Source of the DNA: Cubamyces lactineus
Lineage: Eukaryota > Basidiomycota > Agaricomycetes > Polyporales > Polyporaceae
NCBI GenBank assembly: GCA_022376465.1
Contig: JACDTU010000001.1
Span: 1,116,001-1,180,000 of the forward strand
Length of the DNA stretch: 64,000 nucleotides
Direction: 5' to 3'
Shown: positions 36,665-48,410 of the stretch, piece by piece
How positions within the stretch are numbered: position 1 is the first letter of the stretch
Layout of the letters: each line of letters begins with the position of its first letter
Translations under genes and position numbers: made by a program
Notes under the pieces: model-generated
Seen by the model: the letters and a program-made list of their open reading frames with translations, nothing else
Database searches by the model: none
What the model was told of the DNA's origin: nothing

Positions 36665-37637
36665 ATGACCATCGCCGAACAGTTTGTTACGTCTACAGAC
36701 GGCACCAAGATTTATGCAGAATTTGCTGGAGACCGTTCCAAGCCCGCGATCGTGTTTGTCCATGGATTGGCTGGTAGTGTATTAGCCTGGGACAGTCAGT
36801 TCTGCGACCTCGAGTTGCTTCGCGACTTCCACCTCGTGCGCTATGACTTGCGTGGCCACGGAAGAAGCGATAAGCCCTTCAGCGAGAAGGCATACGAGTC
36901 TATCAAGTTCGCCGAAGACTTCAAAGCCGTATGCAAGGCGTTCGGAGTCGAGAAGCCCTTCTTTGCGGGCTGGAGTTTGGGTGGTAGGTTTTGCTTCGCT
37001 GATTACATTAACCGACTTCTTGACTAACTAGCCCCTTATAGGTTGCGTTGTCGTAGATATCATAGCTGCGTTTGGGCCTACCTCTCTCTCCGGAGTCCTA
37101 TACGTTGGCGGAGGCGTTCTATCCCTGACCAAATACCACCCACCGTGCGCCACACCGTTCATCGGAAGCCTCATCCCCCTAGTGAACTCTACGGACGCCG
37201 ACGATGTTTCCCGTGCCGCGGAGCTCTTCGTCGATTCCTGCACCGCCCCAGGAAAGCTTCTCCCATACCCGCAGAGGCTCCAGTGGCTCGGCGCCTTCGT
37301 CTCGCAGCCGCGCACCGCACGATGCCTCAGCATAACGCGGGTACAGCCGTACGAGATTTGGGAGCAGCAAGCTCGCAAGCTTCCGGTGCTCATCGTGCAG
37401 GGTACTGCAGATCAGCATTGCATGTACGAGAATATGATCCGGTTCACGAAGGAGGTTTACGAAGAGGTGGAGGTACGAATGTTGGAAGGTGTGGGCCACA
37501 GCCCCGCTGCCGAGAGTCCCATGGAGACAAACCGATACATCCACGAGTGGACGAACAAAATAGCTGCAAGACAGGTCAGTATCGACCCTTCATGGCGGAC
37601 ATGCGTATACTGACGTGGACATCGCGCGTAGGCTTGA
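36665..37637 (+). CDS. Alpha/beta hydrolase (285 aa)
   Basis: Exons: 36665-36983, 37042-37574 and a 6-nt terminal exon 37632-37637. The terminal intron has a good donor (gtcagt), a TACTGAC branch-like site and a TAG acceptor. If it is retained, the frame runs to 37613 and gives 296 aa. The fold is clear: VHGLAGS oxyanion-hole region, YDLRGHGRS, and the nucleophile elbow GWSLGG with Ser at about residue 104. The acid is probably the Asp in GTADQHC and the base the His in GVGHSP. There is no signal peptide, so it is probably cytosolic. The family includes esterases, lactonases and epoxide hydrolases; the substrate is unknown. The FAD monooxygenase starts about 310 bp downstream on the same strand. 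Confidence 0.9.
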
Positions 37638-37948
37638 TACGGGATGCAAGTTTTGTGTATGTTATACTGGTCTATTTCTACGGCGACCAGAGATATCAGA
37701 ATCTATCGCTACGATGATAATCACTGGCATGTAGAACACTTTTCGTGGTGGATATGGATGAGCCTTCTCCTTGTTCCACGTTGAGTACGGCCGAAGGACC
37801 GTCATCCCGGCTTGAGCGAACTTGCGAATTCTCACGAACACCGGTAGCAGAGCGGCCTCTTGTCACACAGTGCGCTGCGGTCCCTATCTCCATGCAAGAC
37901 AAGCGGGATAAGGAGAGCGTCAAAGCAAGGGCTACCTCACATCCCCTC
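37638..37948. other. Short intergenic region upstream of the FAD monooxygenase
   Basis: 311 bp. An open frame upstream of and in frame with the monooxygenase start (from about 37745) could extend that protein, but it lacks protein-like character. Confidence 0.5.
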
Positions 37949-40008
37949 ATGGCTCAAACGCGTTCCGACATTACCAATACTGCCTCTGCTCCCAAGCTCA
38001 AGATTGCCATCTCGTGAGTCTGATCATCTCGTCGATCCCAGCTTGACATGGCTTATCCGGGGGATTGCCTCCAGCGGTGGCGGTATCGCAGGGCTCACCT
38101 TAGCCGCAACGCTGTGCAGATATGTTTTAGATCGTGACGAGCTCGAGATCAACATTTATGAGGCCGATCCCGAGGTGAGGACAGCAGGAGCAGGGATCAC
38201 TATCTGGCCTCGCACCTGGACGGTCATGCGCCATCTGGGCCTGTACGATGCCATGTCCAAACTTGCGGTGAAGGGTGAGAAAGTGGACCAAGACGAGCGC
38301 AGTAAGTGCAAACTTGCGATCTGTTGATGAAAGTGGGAGCTCAGCCTATTGCGGATCTGGCCAGAACCCGCATTCGTTGCCAGGAAGGCTGATCAGCCGG
38401 AAGAAGGGTTCAATTACTGCTACGTGCTTGCTCCTTGTGGGTGCCGCTGGTCCTCCATAACGCTTTCATTCTGACTAAAGTAACGGTGACGGCGTCACTG
38501 GCAGCTGGGTCCACGACGATGCACAGGCGCGACATGATCGACGTCTTCCTCAGCAACCTCCCGCCTTCATGCAAACTGCATACATCGAAACGACTAACAG
38601 GATACTCTCGGCTGGACGCTACTACTGACCGCGAGCGCGAGCTAGATGCCCCGCTGCAGCTATCCTTCGCAGACGGCAGCACCGCGCGAGCAGACATCCT
38701 CATCGGCGCCGACGGCATTCACTCGGCGACGCGGTACGCCATGTATGCAGACGCACACGCCGCGGAATGCCTCCGCGCGGGCGTACCGAGCAACGAGACG
38801 GAAAGGTGGCAAGATTGCGAACGATGCAAGGCCGCGCAGCCTGTCTGGTCAGGGGTCCATTCGTACCGCTTCTTGATCCCGACGGAAGAGCTGTATACGC
38901 TGAATTCGAACCATACAACGAGAGGTATTGGGTCCGTGCTTTGCGTGAGTGTATACATACTCTCTGCGCACGGTCTCGGAACTGACTGGGTCTGTTGCAA
39001 TGCAGTACTCCGGGAAAGACAAGGTGAAATTCTACAACCTTGTCTATACAACGTAGCCATACCCGCTGAGAGACGAATTGTACGCAGCAAGTGATAACAT
39101 ACCAAATTTCCGGCGGCAAGTACCTCAACTTCGTCGCCCTCTGCCGCGAGCCGGACGGCGACGGCGCGCGCTACGAAGGCAAATGGGTCACTGAGGCTCC
39201 ACGAGAGGAGCTCCTCTCGCGCTTCACCTATTGGGAACCCGAGGTACAGCAGATGCTTCAAGTAAGCAGCGTCGCTTGAAGGGCCGCCTTAGCACTATTG
39301 AAATTCTGGCGTGGCAACAATATATCTTGCAGTGCGTGCAGCAGCCGACGCGATGGGCCATCCATGTCGTCGAGAACCTCCCATTCGCGGTGCGAGGGAA
39401 TATCGCGCTGGTCGGGGATGCCGTACGTGTCCACCACTCTCGAGCCTCGACACTCTCACCATACCCACAAGAAACACACACGTACCCTAGTTGCACGCAA
39501 TGACGCCCAACTTCGGCGCAGGCGGAGGCCAAGCCATCGAGGTACGCCCCAACGCCTCCTCATCAATACCACAGCAGCGCGAACGCGCGCGCGCGTCGAT
39601 CCTTCTGTTCTCTAGGACGCATACATCCTCGGCCGGCTCCTCGCCGACCCCCGCGTCACCCGCGCGCACGTCCCCGCCCCCTCGATTCTGCGAATCTACG
39701 AGCGCGTCCGGTTGCCGTTCACGACGGACATTGCGCGGCGCGCGCGCGAGGTCGGGCTCATGTACGAGTTCAACGCGCCGGGGTACTTCTCCGGGGCGGC
39801 GGCAACTACACAAACGGGCTTGAACCCGGATCGGGCGGGGAAAGTTCCTGGGAACGTGAGAGAGGAGCTGGAGGAGCTGGGGAGGGCGATACATGAGATG
39901 TGGGAGTGGCAGTGGACGCTGGAGTTTGACGAGCAGTGGGAGGCGGCGGCGAAGGAACTCGAGGAGGTGTTCCGGCAGGACCCAGCCGGGCCAGCGAGGG
40001 CGGGGTGA
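37949..40008 (+). CDS. FAD-dependent monooxygenase, salicylate-hydroxylase-like (509 aa)
   Basis: Exons: 37949-38013, 38075-38301, 38365-38436, 38505-38944, 39006-39023, 39088-39261, 39333-39422, 39491-39541 and 39616-40008. The frame closes to 509 aa. The three signatures of class A flavoprotein hydroxylases are present: the Rossmann GGGIAGLTLA near residue 24, the DG motif GADGIHSATR, and the GD motif VGDALHAMTPNFGAGGG. Such enzymes use NADPH or NADH and O2 to hydroxylate aromatic or other ring compounds; the substrate is unknown. Exon 5 is a microexon of 18 nt. The acceptor at 38364 was chosen because it restores KPAFVARKADQPEEG. No secretion signal is present. It may act with the hydrolase upstream, but that is only inferred from proximity. 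Confidence 0.9.
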
Positions 40009-40147
40009 AGGCTACAGAGTGTTGATTCAGATAGGTAGTTTACACAGGCCGTTCACAGGAACGGAGATACAAGGTATAGTCTACAACATACTGCCAGTCA
40101 AGCAGCTACTAGCGAATGTCCAGTGAGAGTGTAAAGGGAAGAGGGGA

Positions 40148-41728
40148 TCATTGCTGCCAGAACTTCGGGCTCATCGCACATTCCTTCGCCATCTCGAGCT
40201 GTAAGGCGTATTCGTCAGTCACGTCCGCACAAGCATTCCAACTATCCAATGCGCACCTGTTCGTCCGTACGGCACACCAGGACGCGGCGCATATCCTTCA
40301 ACTTGCCAATATCGACGACCGCGCCATCCCTGCCGTCCACCTCTCCGTTCGCCTGCGGGTCAAGTGCGAAGCCCAAGCATTTCGCGTGCTCCACGACCGC
40401 CTCCCTCAGCTCCACGCTCCTCTCGCCAATGCCTCCCGAAAAGACGAGCGCGTCGACCTCCCCGCCCAGCTTCACATAATACGCGCCCAAATAGCCCAAG
40501 ATCCTATCCAACATGATGTCAAACGCGACCTTCCACTTGCCCTCCTCCTCCGCGACCGCCTCGCCGCGCTCCCTGCGCGCCTCGACGGCCTTCATCTCGT
40601 GCACGATCGTCCCAAAGTCCGTCGTGCCCGTGAGCGCGGCCCAGCCGGAGCGCTTGTTGAGGATGTCCTCCGCCTCGGTGACGTGCACGTTCACCGCGAC
40701 GGAGCGGTCGTGCGAGATGCGGCCCGCGCGGTTCGTGTAGTGGAAGATGAGCGAGGGGTCGATCGCCCCGCTCCGCGTCGCGCCCGGCAAGCCGGACACG
40801 GGTGTGAGCCCCATTGTCGTGTCGAGCGACTTGCCGTGCTTGATCGCGCACATGGACGCGCCGGAGCCGAGGTGCATCACGATCAGGCTCGTTTGCGAGG
40901 GGTCCTGTGGAGTAGGAGACGCATTAGCTGTTGGAGGCGAATGCATAGATGTGTGATTCAGGACTCGCCTTGCCCAAGAAAGAACTGACAGCACGGAGAA
41001 TGTATGCGTCTGCGCACGAATGTTAGACTGTCTTCGCGTCAATGATAGGGCATTGAGCAGACTTACAGCTGAGCCCATGGAAGCCGTACTTCTTCAGGCC
41101 GCGCTTCTTGGCAATGTCTTGCCGGATAGGGTACATGGATATATGCTGCGGCATCGTGCGGTGGAACGAGGTATCGAAGTAGGCGATAGAATTAGCGTTC
41201 GGCAACTCTTGGATGCATGCTTTCATAACAGAGAGCGCGCCGCCGTTATGCCTGTCGCGCGAGTCTCAGCATGAGTGTGGATGAATATGTAGGAATCCAA
41301 ACTCACAGAGGCGCGAGGTCGGACAAACGTTCAATATAGTGGTAGCTTTCATCCGTGATTACCACCGGCTCGAAGTAGTCGCCGCCATGGACAACACGAT
41401 GGCAGATGTGCACAATCTCGCTGCGGTCGATGCTCGCCTCGCGCTTCAAGTAGTCGAGGAAGTGCTGGAACGCAGACGCATGGTCCTTGATGCTCTTGAC
41501 GGGCTCCTGCTTGGCTTCGCGCCCCTCGGCGTGGGATGCGAGCTGGAACGAGAACGACGCGGGCGGCTGGGAGATGTTGGTGATGGTGGAGGTGAGGAGG
41601 AGGTCGACGATGTCGTGCGGCGACTCGGAGGACGCGCCGTCGCGCTTGAAGAGCGAGATCTTGAGCGAGGACGAGCCCGCGTTCACGGCGAGGATCAGTC
41701 CGTGCTTCGGCGCGGGATCGGCAGACAT
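40148..41728 (-). CDS. ACK1: Acetate kinase (448 aa)
   Basis: Interconverts acetyl phosphate plus ADP with acetate plus ATP. Exons: 41728-41307, 41251-41067, 41009-40969, 40904-40257 and 40198-40148. The frame closes to 448 aa. ASKHA-family motifs are clear: VNAGSSSLKISLF near residue 15, the HRVVHGG substrate loop, DTSFHRTMP, KYGFHGLS, HLGSGASMCAI with GKSLDTTMG, GATRSG and FSGGIGERS. The intron between exons 3 and 4 (40905-40968) starts with GC rather than GT, and the surrounding AAG|GCGAGT fits the GC-AG class. No targeting signal was seen, so a cytosolic location is likely. It is convergent with the monooxygenase (139 bp between stops) and divergent from phosphoketolase. Confidence 0.95.
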
Positions 41729-43377
41729 AAGGAGGAGGTCTCAAGCGGTGGAGTGAGTTGCGGGTGCAGGGAAGTACAGGGGTATGAGATGCGGGGAGCC
41801 GTTAGGGAGGAGGATGAAGCTTTGGGGAGGGTAATAAGTCGGGCGCGCGGGGGAGGAAGATACGCCCGGATCCTGGAAGGCCCATCGTCCGTCAGCTCAT
41901 TCATCTCTCTCGAACGCGTACGAAGAGAACTCGTTAGTGCCGGAGTATCAAGCAGCTCAGTCAGAGGCAAGCACAAGGCTTGCGTTCGACGGCCAGTGAG
42001 AAAAGCGCAGAGAGGGCCCGTGGGCGCGTCTGGGCTGTGCCGCATTCTGGGTGGGATCTTAGCTAGTCTAGGCAAGCCGACTCACCTGGTATGGCCTCGA
42101 ATGCGGTCCTGATATCTCTGAAGCTTTCTGATGCGCTGAAAGTAACGTCGTGCACGAACGTCGAACACCTGTACAGGGCTCACGAAGAGCGAGGAGAGTG
42201 TGGTAGATATGGACGTCGGACAGAACCCAGACATGGTGCAGACGGCCTATGACGTAGGCTCTGCGCAACCCCCTACGCCGGTGCAAGCTCTCCAAGTGGT
42301 GCAATTGATTGGTCGAAATCCACCGCTGCGTACTGCACCGTAATCATGACAGACATCGTGCGCGCGTATACCACCATGCCGAGATTTCAGGGAATGGACA
42401 AACGCATACAGTCATCTTTTCGACTAAGCGATGGTCGGAAGAGCAAAATGCCACAAAGAGCTGTTGCGGCTTGGATCATCCAGATATGTGCTTTTTGAAT
42501 GATATCGAAGCGAGGGAGAGTGGAAGCTTGCGCACATGTCTTCGGCAATTGGCTGCAACTTAGTTCGAACGCTACGGAAAGAGTATCCGCACCCGGTCTC
42601 ATTCTCCTGCGATACACAATGTGCCGTCTTCTCCTCTAGCATACTGCGCTTGGAACGGGCGGCCACGGAGATCTGAGGTCACCCCCTTTAGTCAAACGGG
42701 GACGCAAGCGGAATAGCGGGGTAGCGGGCGTTGGTCGGCATTGGATGGCAGGCGAGAACAGGGGCATACACGGATGTCGTAGTCCGTGACGGAATGCTTC
42801 TCGCGCAGAAACGGTCGTCCGTGAGACAGGTGCAGTGAGTACCTCCACAGCAAGCTTCAGCAGTGCATCAGGAGACCGGCGTGCCTTGAGATCTTCGGGT
42901 TCTGGACAACGACGAGATGTACAGCAGCTGGGATGCCGGTGGCCATTGGATATTGGGTTGCACGCGCAGTACGAGGCACCGAGAAGTCTAGGCTGGAGAG
43001 CGGGACGGATGATGGTCCATGGGGGAGTAGAACGACGGACAGAGGACGATAGCACACGATGGATGCTCTGGGCCAGCCTGCACCGTCTCGTCCGGTCTGC
43101 AAAACGCGTGACATCGCGGGGCCAGGGCCCGCTGAGATTGATTGGCCGGCCTGCGTGACCTGGTGTGACTGGACGCGTTTATGGAGTTGCCTGGACCAAA
43201 TTGGGAGCAAGGTTGGGTCACTGACGCACTGCTCGTCTGCAGATGATTCTCCAAGCCCTCTGCTCGCCCTCTCCGCTCCGTCTCCTATAAATATGTCTTC
43301 GTTGCAGCGTCTCCCTCCAACGCCCTCTCCTCCCAAACCAACCCAACATCCTCTCCACCCCTTTCTCATAATCCAGT
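41729..43377. promoter_or_regulatory. Divergent intergenic region between acetate kinase and phosphoketolase
   Basis: About 1.65 kb holding both promoters. A TATAAATA lies at 43286-43293, 85-92 nt before the phosphoketolase ATG. The region has only short unsupported frames. A binding site for a shared regulator is plausible but none was identified. Confidence 0.55.
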
Positions 43378-46239
43378 ATGCCTGGACAGCTCCTCTACCA
43401 ACCTAACCCCCCTCCCGATCCGTCCCAGCTTCCGGACTCCATCCTCAACTTCCGTGTCCAGCTCAATACTCAGGGCGTTCTCTCAAGCGAAGAACTTCAT
43501 GCCATCAAGCAATTCCGTAATGCAGCGGATTACATCGCTGCCGGTAAGCATTACTTCATCGAATATTCAATGGCCTATGGTGACGCTCATGTCTGCATCA
43601 GCTATGATCTTCCTCAAGGACAATGCACTTGTCGAACGAGATATCACTGCCGACGATATCAAGCCTCGTCTTCTTGGCCATTGGGGAACCTGTCCCGGCC
43701 TTGTGCTTGTCTACGCGCATCTTAACCGCCTGATCCGCAAGACTGGTATCGACGCACTCTACGTCGTCGGCCCCGGACATGGCGCACCCGCCATCCTCTC
43801 CTGTCTCTGGCTCGAGAACTCCCTCGGTAACTTCTACCCCAAGTATTCTCGTGATAGGAACGGCCTTGCGGCCCTCGTCAAGTCCTTCAGTTCGCCCGGC
43901 GGGTTCCCAAGGTAAGCATCATCGACGCCAGTTTATTCTCTTGCTAATCAGTGCGATTCTCCAGTCACGTCAACGCCGAGACTCCAGGCTCCATCCATGA
44001 GGGTGGTGAGCTCGGCTACGCGCTGGGTGTTTCCTTCGGTGCCGTAATGGACAAGCCCGATCTTGTCTGCGTCTGCGTAGTCGGTGACGGCGAAGCCGAG
44101 ACTGGCCCCACAGCTACGTAAGTCAGTTTGCTTGCTTCCAAGCATCTATACTCAATTCATATTTTCTAGCGCGTGGCACGGCTACAAGTACATTGATCCC
44201 GCCGAGTCCGGTGCAGTGCTGCCCATTGTTCACGTCAATGGCTTCAAGATCTCCGAGCGCACGATCTACGGAACCATGGACGACAAGGAGATCACTGCAT
44301 TATTCACCGGTTACGGCTACCAGGCCCGCATCGTCGAAGATCTCGATCACATTGACGAGGATCTTGCGGCTAGCATGGAGTGGGCGCTGGGTGAGATCAA
44401 GAAGATCCAGACTGCCGCACGCAGTGGCAAGCCTATCGTCAAGCCGCGCTGGCCCGTGCTGATTCTGCGCACGCCCAAGGTACGTCCATGTATGCGGCAT
44501 ATGCAGGGCATGTCTGACCGTGTCACAACAGGGCTGGTCAGGTCCCAAGGAGCTCCATGGCGAGTACATTGAGGGCTCCTTCAGGGCCCACCAGGTACCT
44601 CTGCCCGAAGCCAAGACCGATGAGAATGAGCGCAAGATGCTCCAGCAATGGCTCCGCGCATACAACCCCAAGGAACTCTTCGGCGACAATGGTGTCCCTA
44701 ACGACGCTATTCTCTCCGTCATTCCCGAAGAGGAGAACAAGCGTCTTGGCATGCGCGAAGAGGCCTACAAGGCGTACACGCCGCTCGATGTCCCTGAGTG
44801 GAGACAATTCGCCGTCGAGAAGGGTACCGACCAGAGCTGCATGAAGATCACTGGCGAGCTTCTTGACGCTGTCGTTCAACAGTCAGTAGTTCCCCCGCCA
44901 TAGTGACCCGCAAGATTGACCTGGCTATTTGCAGGAACCCCAAGGCATTCCGTATCTTCTCCCCTGATGAGCTCGTGTCGAACAAGCTTGACGCGGTTCT
45001 GCGCCACAGTGGGCGCAACTTCCAATGGGATATTGCGTCCCGCGCAAACGGCGGGCGGGTGATCGAGATCCTCTCTGAGCACACCTGCCAGGGCATGCTG
45101 CAAGGTTACACCCTCACTGGCCGCACTGGCCTCTTCCCGAGCTACGAGGCGTTCTTGGGCATCGTCCACACGATGATGGTGCAGTACGCCAAGTTCGTCA
45201 AGACGGCACACGAAGTGCCTTGGCGCCAGCCTATGGGCTCGCTCAACTATGTCGAGACGAGTACTTGGACACGGCAGTGAGTGTATGCGTGATGTCTACT
45301 ACGCTTGAGAAACTAACGATAGGTCATAGGGAGCACAACGGGTTCTCACATCAGAACCCGTCATTCATCGGTGCTGTTCTGAACTTGAAGCCTTCGTCTG
45401 CGCGTGTATACCTCCCGCCAGACGCCAACTGCTTCCTCTCGACGATGGCGCACTGTCTCCGCGCCAAGAACTACGTCAACCTAATGGTTGGTAGCAAACA
45501 GCCCACGCCTGTGTGGTTGAGCCCCGAAGAGGCTGACAAGGTACGCTCTCCCACAACGTCGCATTCCGTTCTATAATGCTGATCCTTCAAATAGCACTGT
45601 ATTGCTGGTGCTTCCATCTGGAAGTTCGCCTCCACGGACGAGGGCATGACGCCCGATGTCGTCCTTGTTGGTATCGGTGTGGAGGTCACCTTCGAAGTCA
45701 TCGCGGCCGCAGCGCTGCTCCGCAAGACCATCCCCGCCCTCCGAGTGCGGGTGGTCAACGTCACGGACCTGATGATCCTCGGGCCATTCGGATCGCATCC
45801 GCACGCCCTCAGCGACGAAGACTTTGACTCGCTCTTCACGCGCAACAAACCTGTTATCTTCAACTACCACGGATACCCCGTCGAGCTTAAGGTCTGTACA
45901 CGCCCACCTTTGTCACATGTGAGAATTGTTCGAACTGACCCGGTCGCTGTGCAGGGATTGCTCTTTGGCCGCCCGAACCTGGACCGCATGGCGATTCACG
46001 GGTACATCGAGGAGGGCACGACGACGTCGCCGTTCATGATGATGCTCATGAACGAGACCTCGCGATACCACATCGCGGTCGAGGCCGTCCGGTCCGCCGC
46101 ACTCCTGAACCCGCGCGTGGAGATCGACGCGCACAAAACTATCAGCAGCATCAAGCACATGGCGCAGAAGGACAAGGACTACATTCATGCGCACGGCGCA
46201 GACCCGGCGGGCACTTTCGACCGCCCTTCATTCGATTGA
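43378..46239 (+). CDS. XFP: Phosphoketolase (xylulose-5-phosphate / fructose-6-phosphate), 807 aa
   Basis: A thiamine-diphosphate enzyme cleaving xylulose-5-P (and often fructose-6-P) with phosphate to give acetyl phosphate plus glyceraldehyde-3-P or erythrose-4-P. Exons: 43378-43543, 43602-43911, 43965-44117, 44170-44479, 44532-44881, 44935-45276, 45330-45540, 45595-45891 and 45955-46239. The frame closes to 807 aa, the usual length. Family signatures are present: [11 protein letters not shown], the [10 protein letters not shown] block, the thiamine/Mg motif [16 protein letters not shown] and the [13 protein letters not shown] block. All nine exons join in frame with canonical splice sites. 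Its product is the substrate of the acetate kinase next door. Confidence 0.96.
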
Positions 46240-46576
46240 GGAGTGGAAATTTGGGCCGCTGTATGCCATCTGTCGCAGTCTCCATACCGCATCTTGAGGT
46301 GAAGCCGCATCGGTCAAGGACTATTGTGTAGTTTAGACTTCATAGTCGGAGGTGGTTTGTTTCTGTATTCCCACTGTTGTAGAACTACATACGGCATCGA
46401 TTCATATGCATTTTGCACTCGTCTACCATGATAGCAACCTAGATCAATAGGATTTCATCATCATCTAATTGCATTGGGAAATGAGCGCACTCATATCCAC
46501 GGCCCGCATCACTTATACGCCCGAACGAAGTCTTCTCTTGCGGCCGTACCGAGCCTGCCAGCAAGCAGCAGCCCCA
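46240..46576. other. Intergenic, 3' flank of phosphoketolase
   Basis: 337 bp; AT-richer than the genes; no gene seen. Confidence 0.5.
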
Positions 46577-46910
46577 TCAAAACTGACGTTGACACCAATT
46601 GCAACCCTCACCATATACCGCCATCGCGCACATTATAGTCCAACCCCGTGAAAGCCGACATAGCAGGCGCCGACAGGACGTCGTCTCGTTCGTGCGCCGA
46701 CTCTTCTCGAGGAAGAGGAACGAGACCACGACCGTGTCCCGGATCTCGAGCGCGCGCGCCGTCAGGAGCAGCGCGGCGGGCACGGTGACGGCGCCGGTGC
46801 CCGGGGCGGGGTCTCGACGGGATTTACGGAATTGGGCGATGGGCTGGGTGAAGAGGTCGTCTTCGGCGAGTGGCTGTGAAAAACGCGTCGGGGGTATATG
46901 TCCGTGGCCA
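46577..46910 (-). CDS. Small conserved orphan protein; start unresolved
   Basis: The minus-strand frame ending at 46577 contains a segment I judge to be truly coding: QPLAEDDLFTQPIAQF, AVTVPAALLLTARALE, then IRDTVVVSFLFLEKSRR (roughly 46660-46880). It resembles a short conserved Agaricomycete protein of unknown function. The 5' end is a problem. A TATA-like CATATAAAAA lies at 46992-47001 on the minus strand, and the first ATG after it (46912-46910) is in a different frame from the conserved segment. That frame is open for 49 codons only. A small upstream exon, a non-ATG start or a one-base frame change in the CCCCC or TTTTT runs near 46880-46890 would each explain this. The C-terminal residues after SRR may also be altered by splicing. 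Confidence 0.45.
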
Positions 46911-48410
46911 TGGGCCGAGGGGCTTTGAGAAATGCGGACACACACAAGTGGTAGTCTGGGGAGAAGAGAGGACTGGCGACTCGGACAAGGTGGGTTTTTA
47001 TATGTTTTAACTTTTGGGGCTGGCCCCCGCGATTGGTCAAGTGTATCCCACTTCTGTGGCGACTCAGCGAGCCACCGTCGCAATGGACGGTTTGTATCTG
47101 GACTGAGGCGACTGTCATGTGGGGTGTCGTTGTTCTGGGTACCTGTCCTCGGCTGGCTGTCAATTGGGCGTATCGATGGCCGCTCGAGAAAGGCACGCCA
47201 GGGACCTTCGTTCCATCAAAGACAACAGCGGGGGAGGTGGCAACTCACTGCAATGTTGCCAATTGCACGATAGGGCGAAGATCTCGGCGTTTCTGTTCTG
47301 GGATGGTCTGCGAGCATCAACATATGTGAAACTCCACTCGCATGGGCGTATCCGTTATGTCCGAGTCAGTATCAGAGTCAGTATGATATGCCCACCGTAC
47401 AGCCGGTTCCTCTGTTGGTCAAAGGACGCCGCCAACAGGTCTCCGGGCACTCTACGACGACCGGTTTCTATCTGGGCCTTCTCTCCGTGAGTTGAACTTC
47501 GCATTGTTGAACAGTTCCCATGCTGCCTCCTCATGTTGACCAAACTCTTGTGATTGATTCTTCCTCCAGGACCCGATCGCTTCTTTTGTGATAAAGGCAT
47601 CGAGAAGAGTTTTACTGCCCGCGATATGAGAATGCATCAGCGCTCGGTGCGTTAGTACGGATACTTCTTGGTGGAGTTACAGAACCCGTGGTCAAATGCA
47701 GTGCTCAGCGGTCCCCTGCGGTCACATATCCAAATCATCGCGTCCTTGACGCCCATCACCCATGAGAACATCTGTCATTCGGTTTGTGCGGCGTTACCAC
47801 CAGCATCCTGCTACCCACGATACGAGTCATTCAGCAGGCTACACAAAGCGGTCGAGTCATCTCCATCAAAGGCACATGTTGTCGGTCCCGAAGTCCTATT
47901 CAATAGATTGCACATGAACGCCTGGAGCTCGCGGCTAAATGGATATCCCAATCAACTTGTAACCACATCGGACGCGCGATTCGCGGGAACCTCGTATCAT
48001 TGGTGATGTTGTACTGAGAAAACGTCTCTGCGTCGTGCGAATCAGATAGGTGCGAGCGACTTTCTGGGCGAAGACTTGCTACACTTGCAAGGACTGCTGC
48101 GCTCTGAAAATCTAGGACCCTCGGAACACTCAAGTATAACGTATAATCTCAACAATGCCCATTACTTGTTTCCCAGGATGTGAATATGCCTGTACCCGAG
48201 GTCATATCGCGTAAGTCACAATTACTCCCGTGTGGTTGTCCCGAAGTGCCTTGACGTACGTGCCTACCGTCGCAGGCAGCGGCCCTTTCCAACTGCGCGA
48301 ATGTTGTGGTTTCCGAGGCAGTTGCAAAGCCAACCATATATATACCGACGAGGTGCAGGAACTCCCCTGACCCCCTCGCCCACACCCCGCTGCCACCCCA
48401 CTCCGCCGCC
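46911..48410. other. Intergenic region upstream of the MARVEL-like gene
   Basis: About 1.5 kb. It includes the promoter of the small orphan gene near 47000. The rest shows no supportable gene. A TATATATA at 48336-48344 lies about 70 nt before the next start codon. Confidence 0.5.
48336..48344 (+). promoter_or_regulatory. TATA-like element of the MARVEL-like gene
   Basis: An alternating TATATATA sequence 67-75 nt before the start codon at 48411. Confidence 0.45.

Noticed and set aside
40116..40988. A 290-codon plus frame opposite the acetate kinase gene
   Set aside because: Antisense shadow; the minus strand encodes all acetate kinase motifs.
41339..42112. A 257-codon plus frame opposite the first exon of acetate kinase and its upstream region
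   Set aside because: Antisense shadow of a GC-rich exon extended by chance into the promoter.
43293..43377. An ATG directly after the TATA-like sequence of the phosphoketolase gene
   Set aside because: It overlaps the TATA element itself, so it lies before the expected transcription start. The ATG at 43378 begins the conserved protein.
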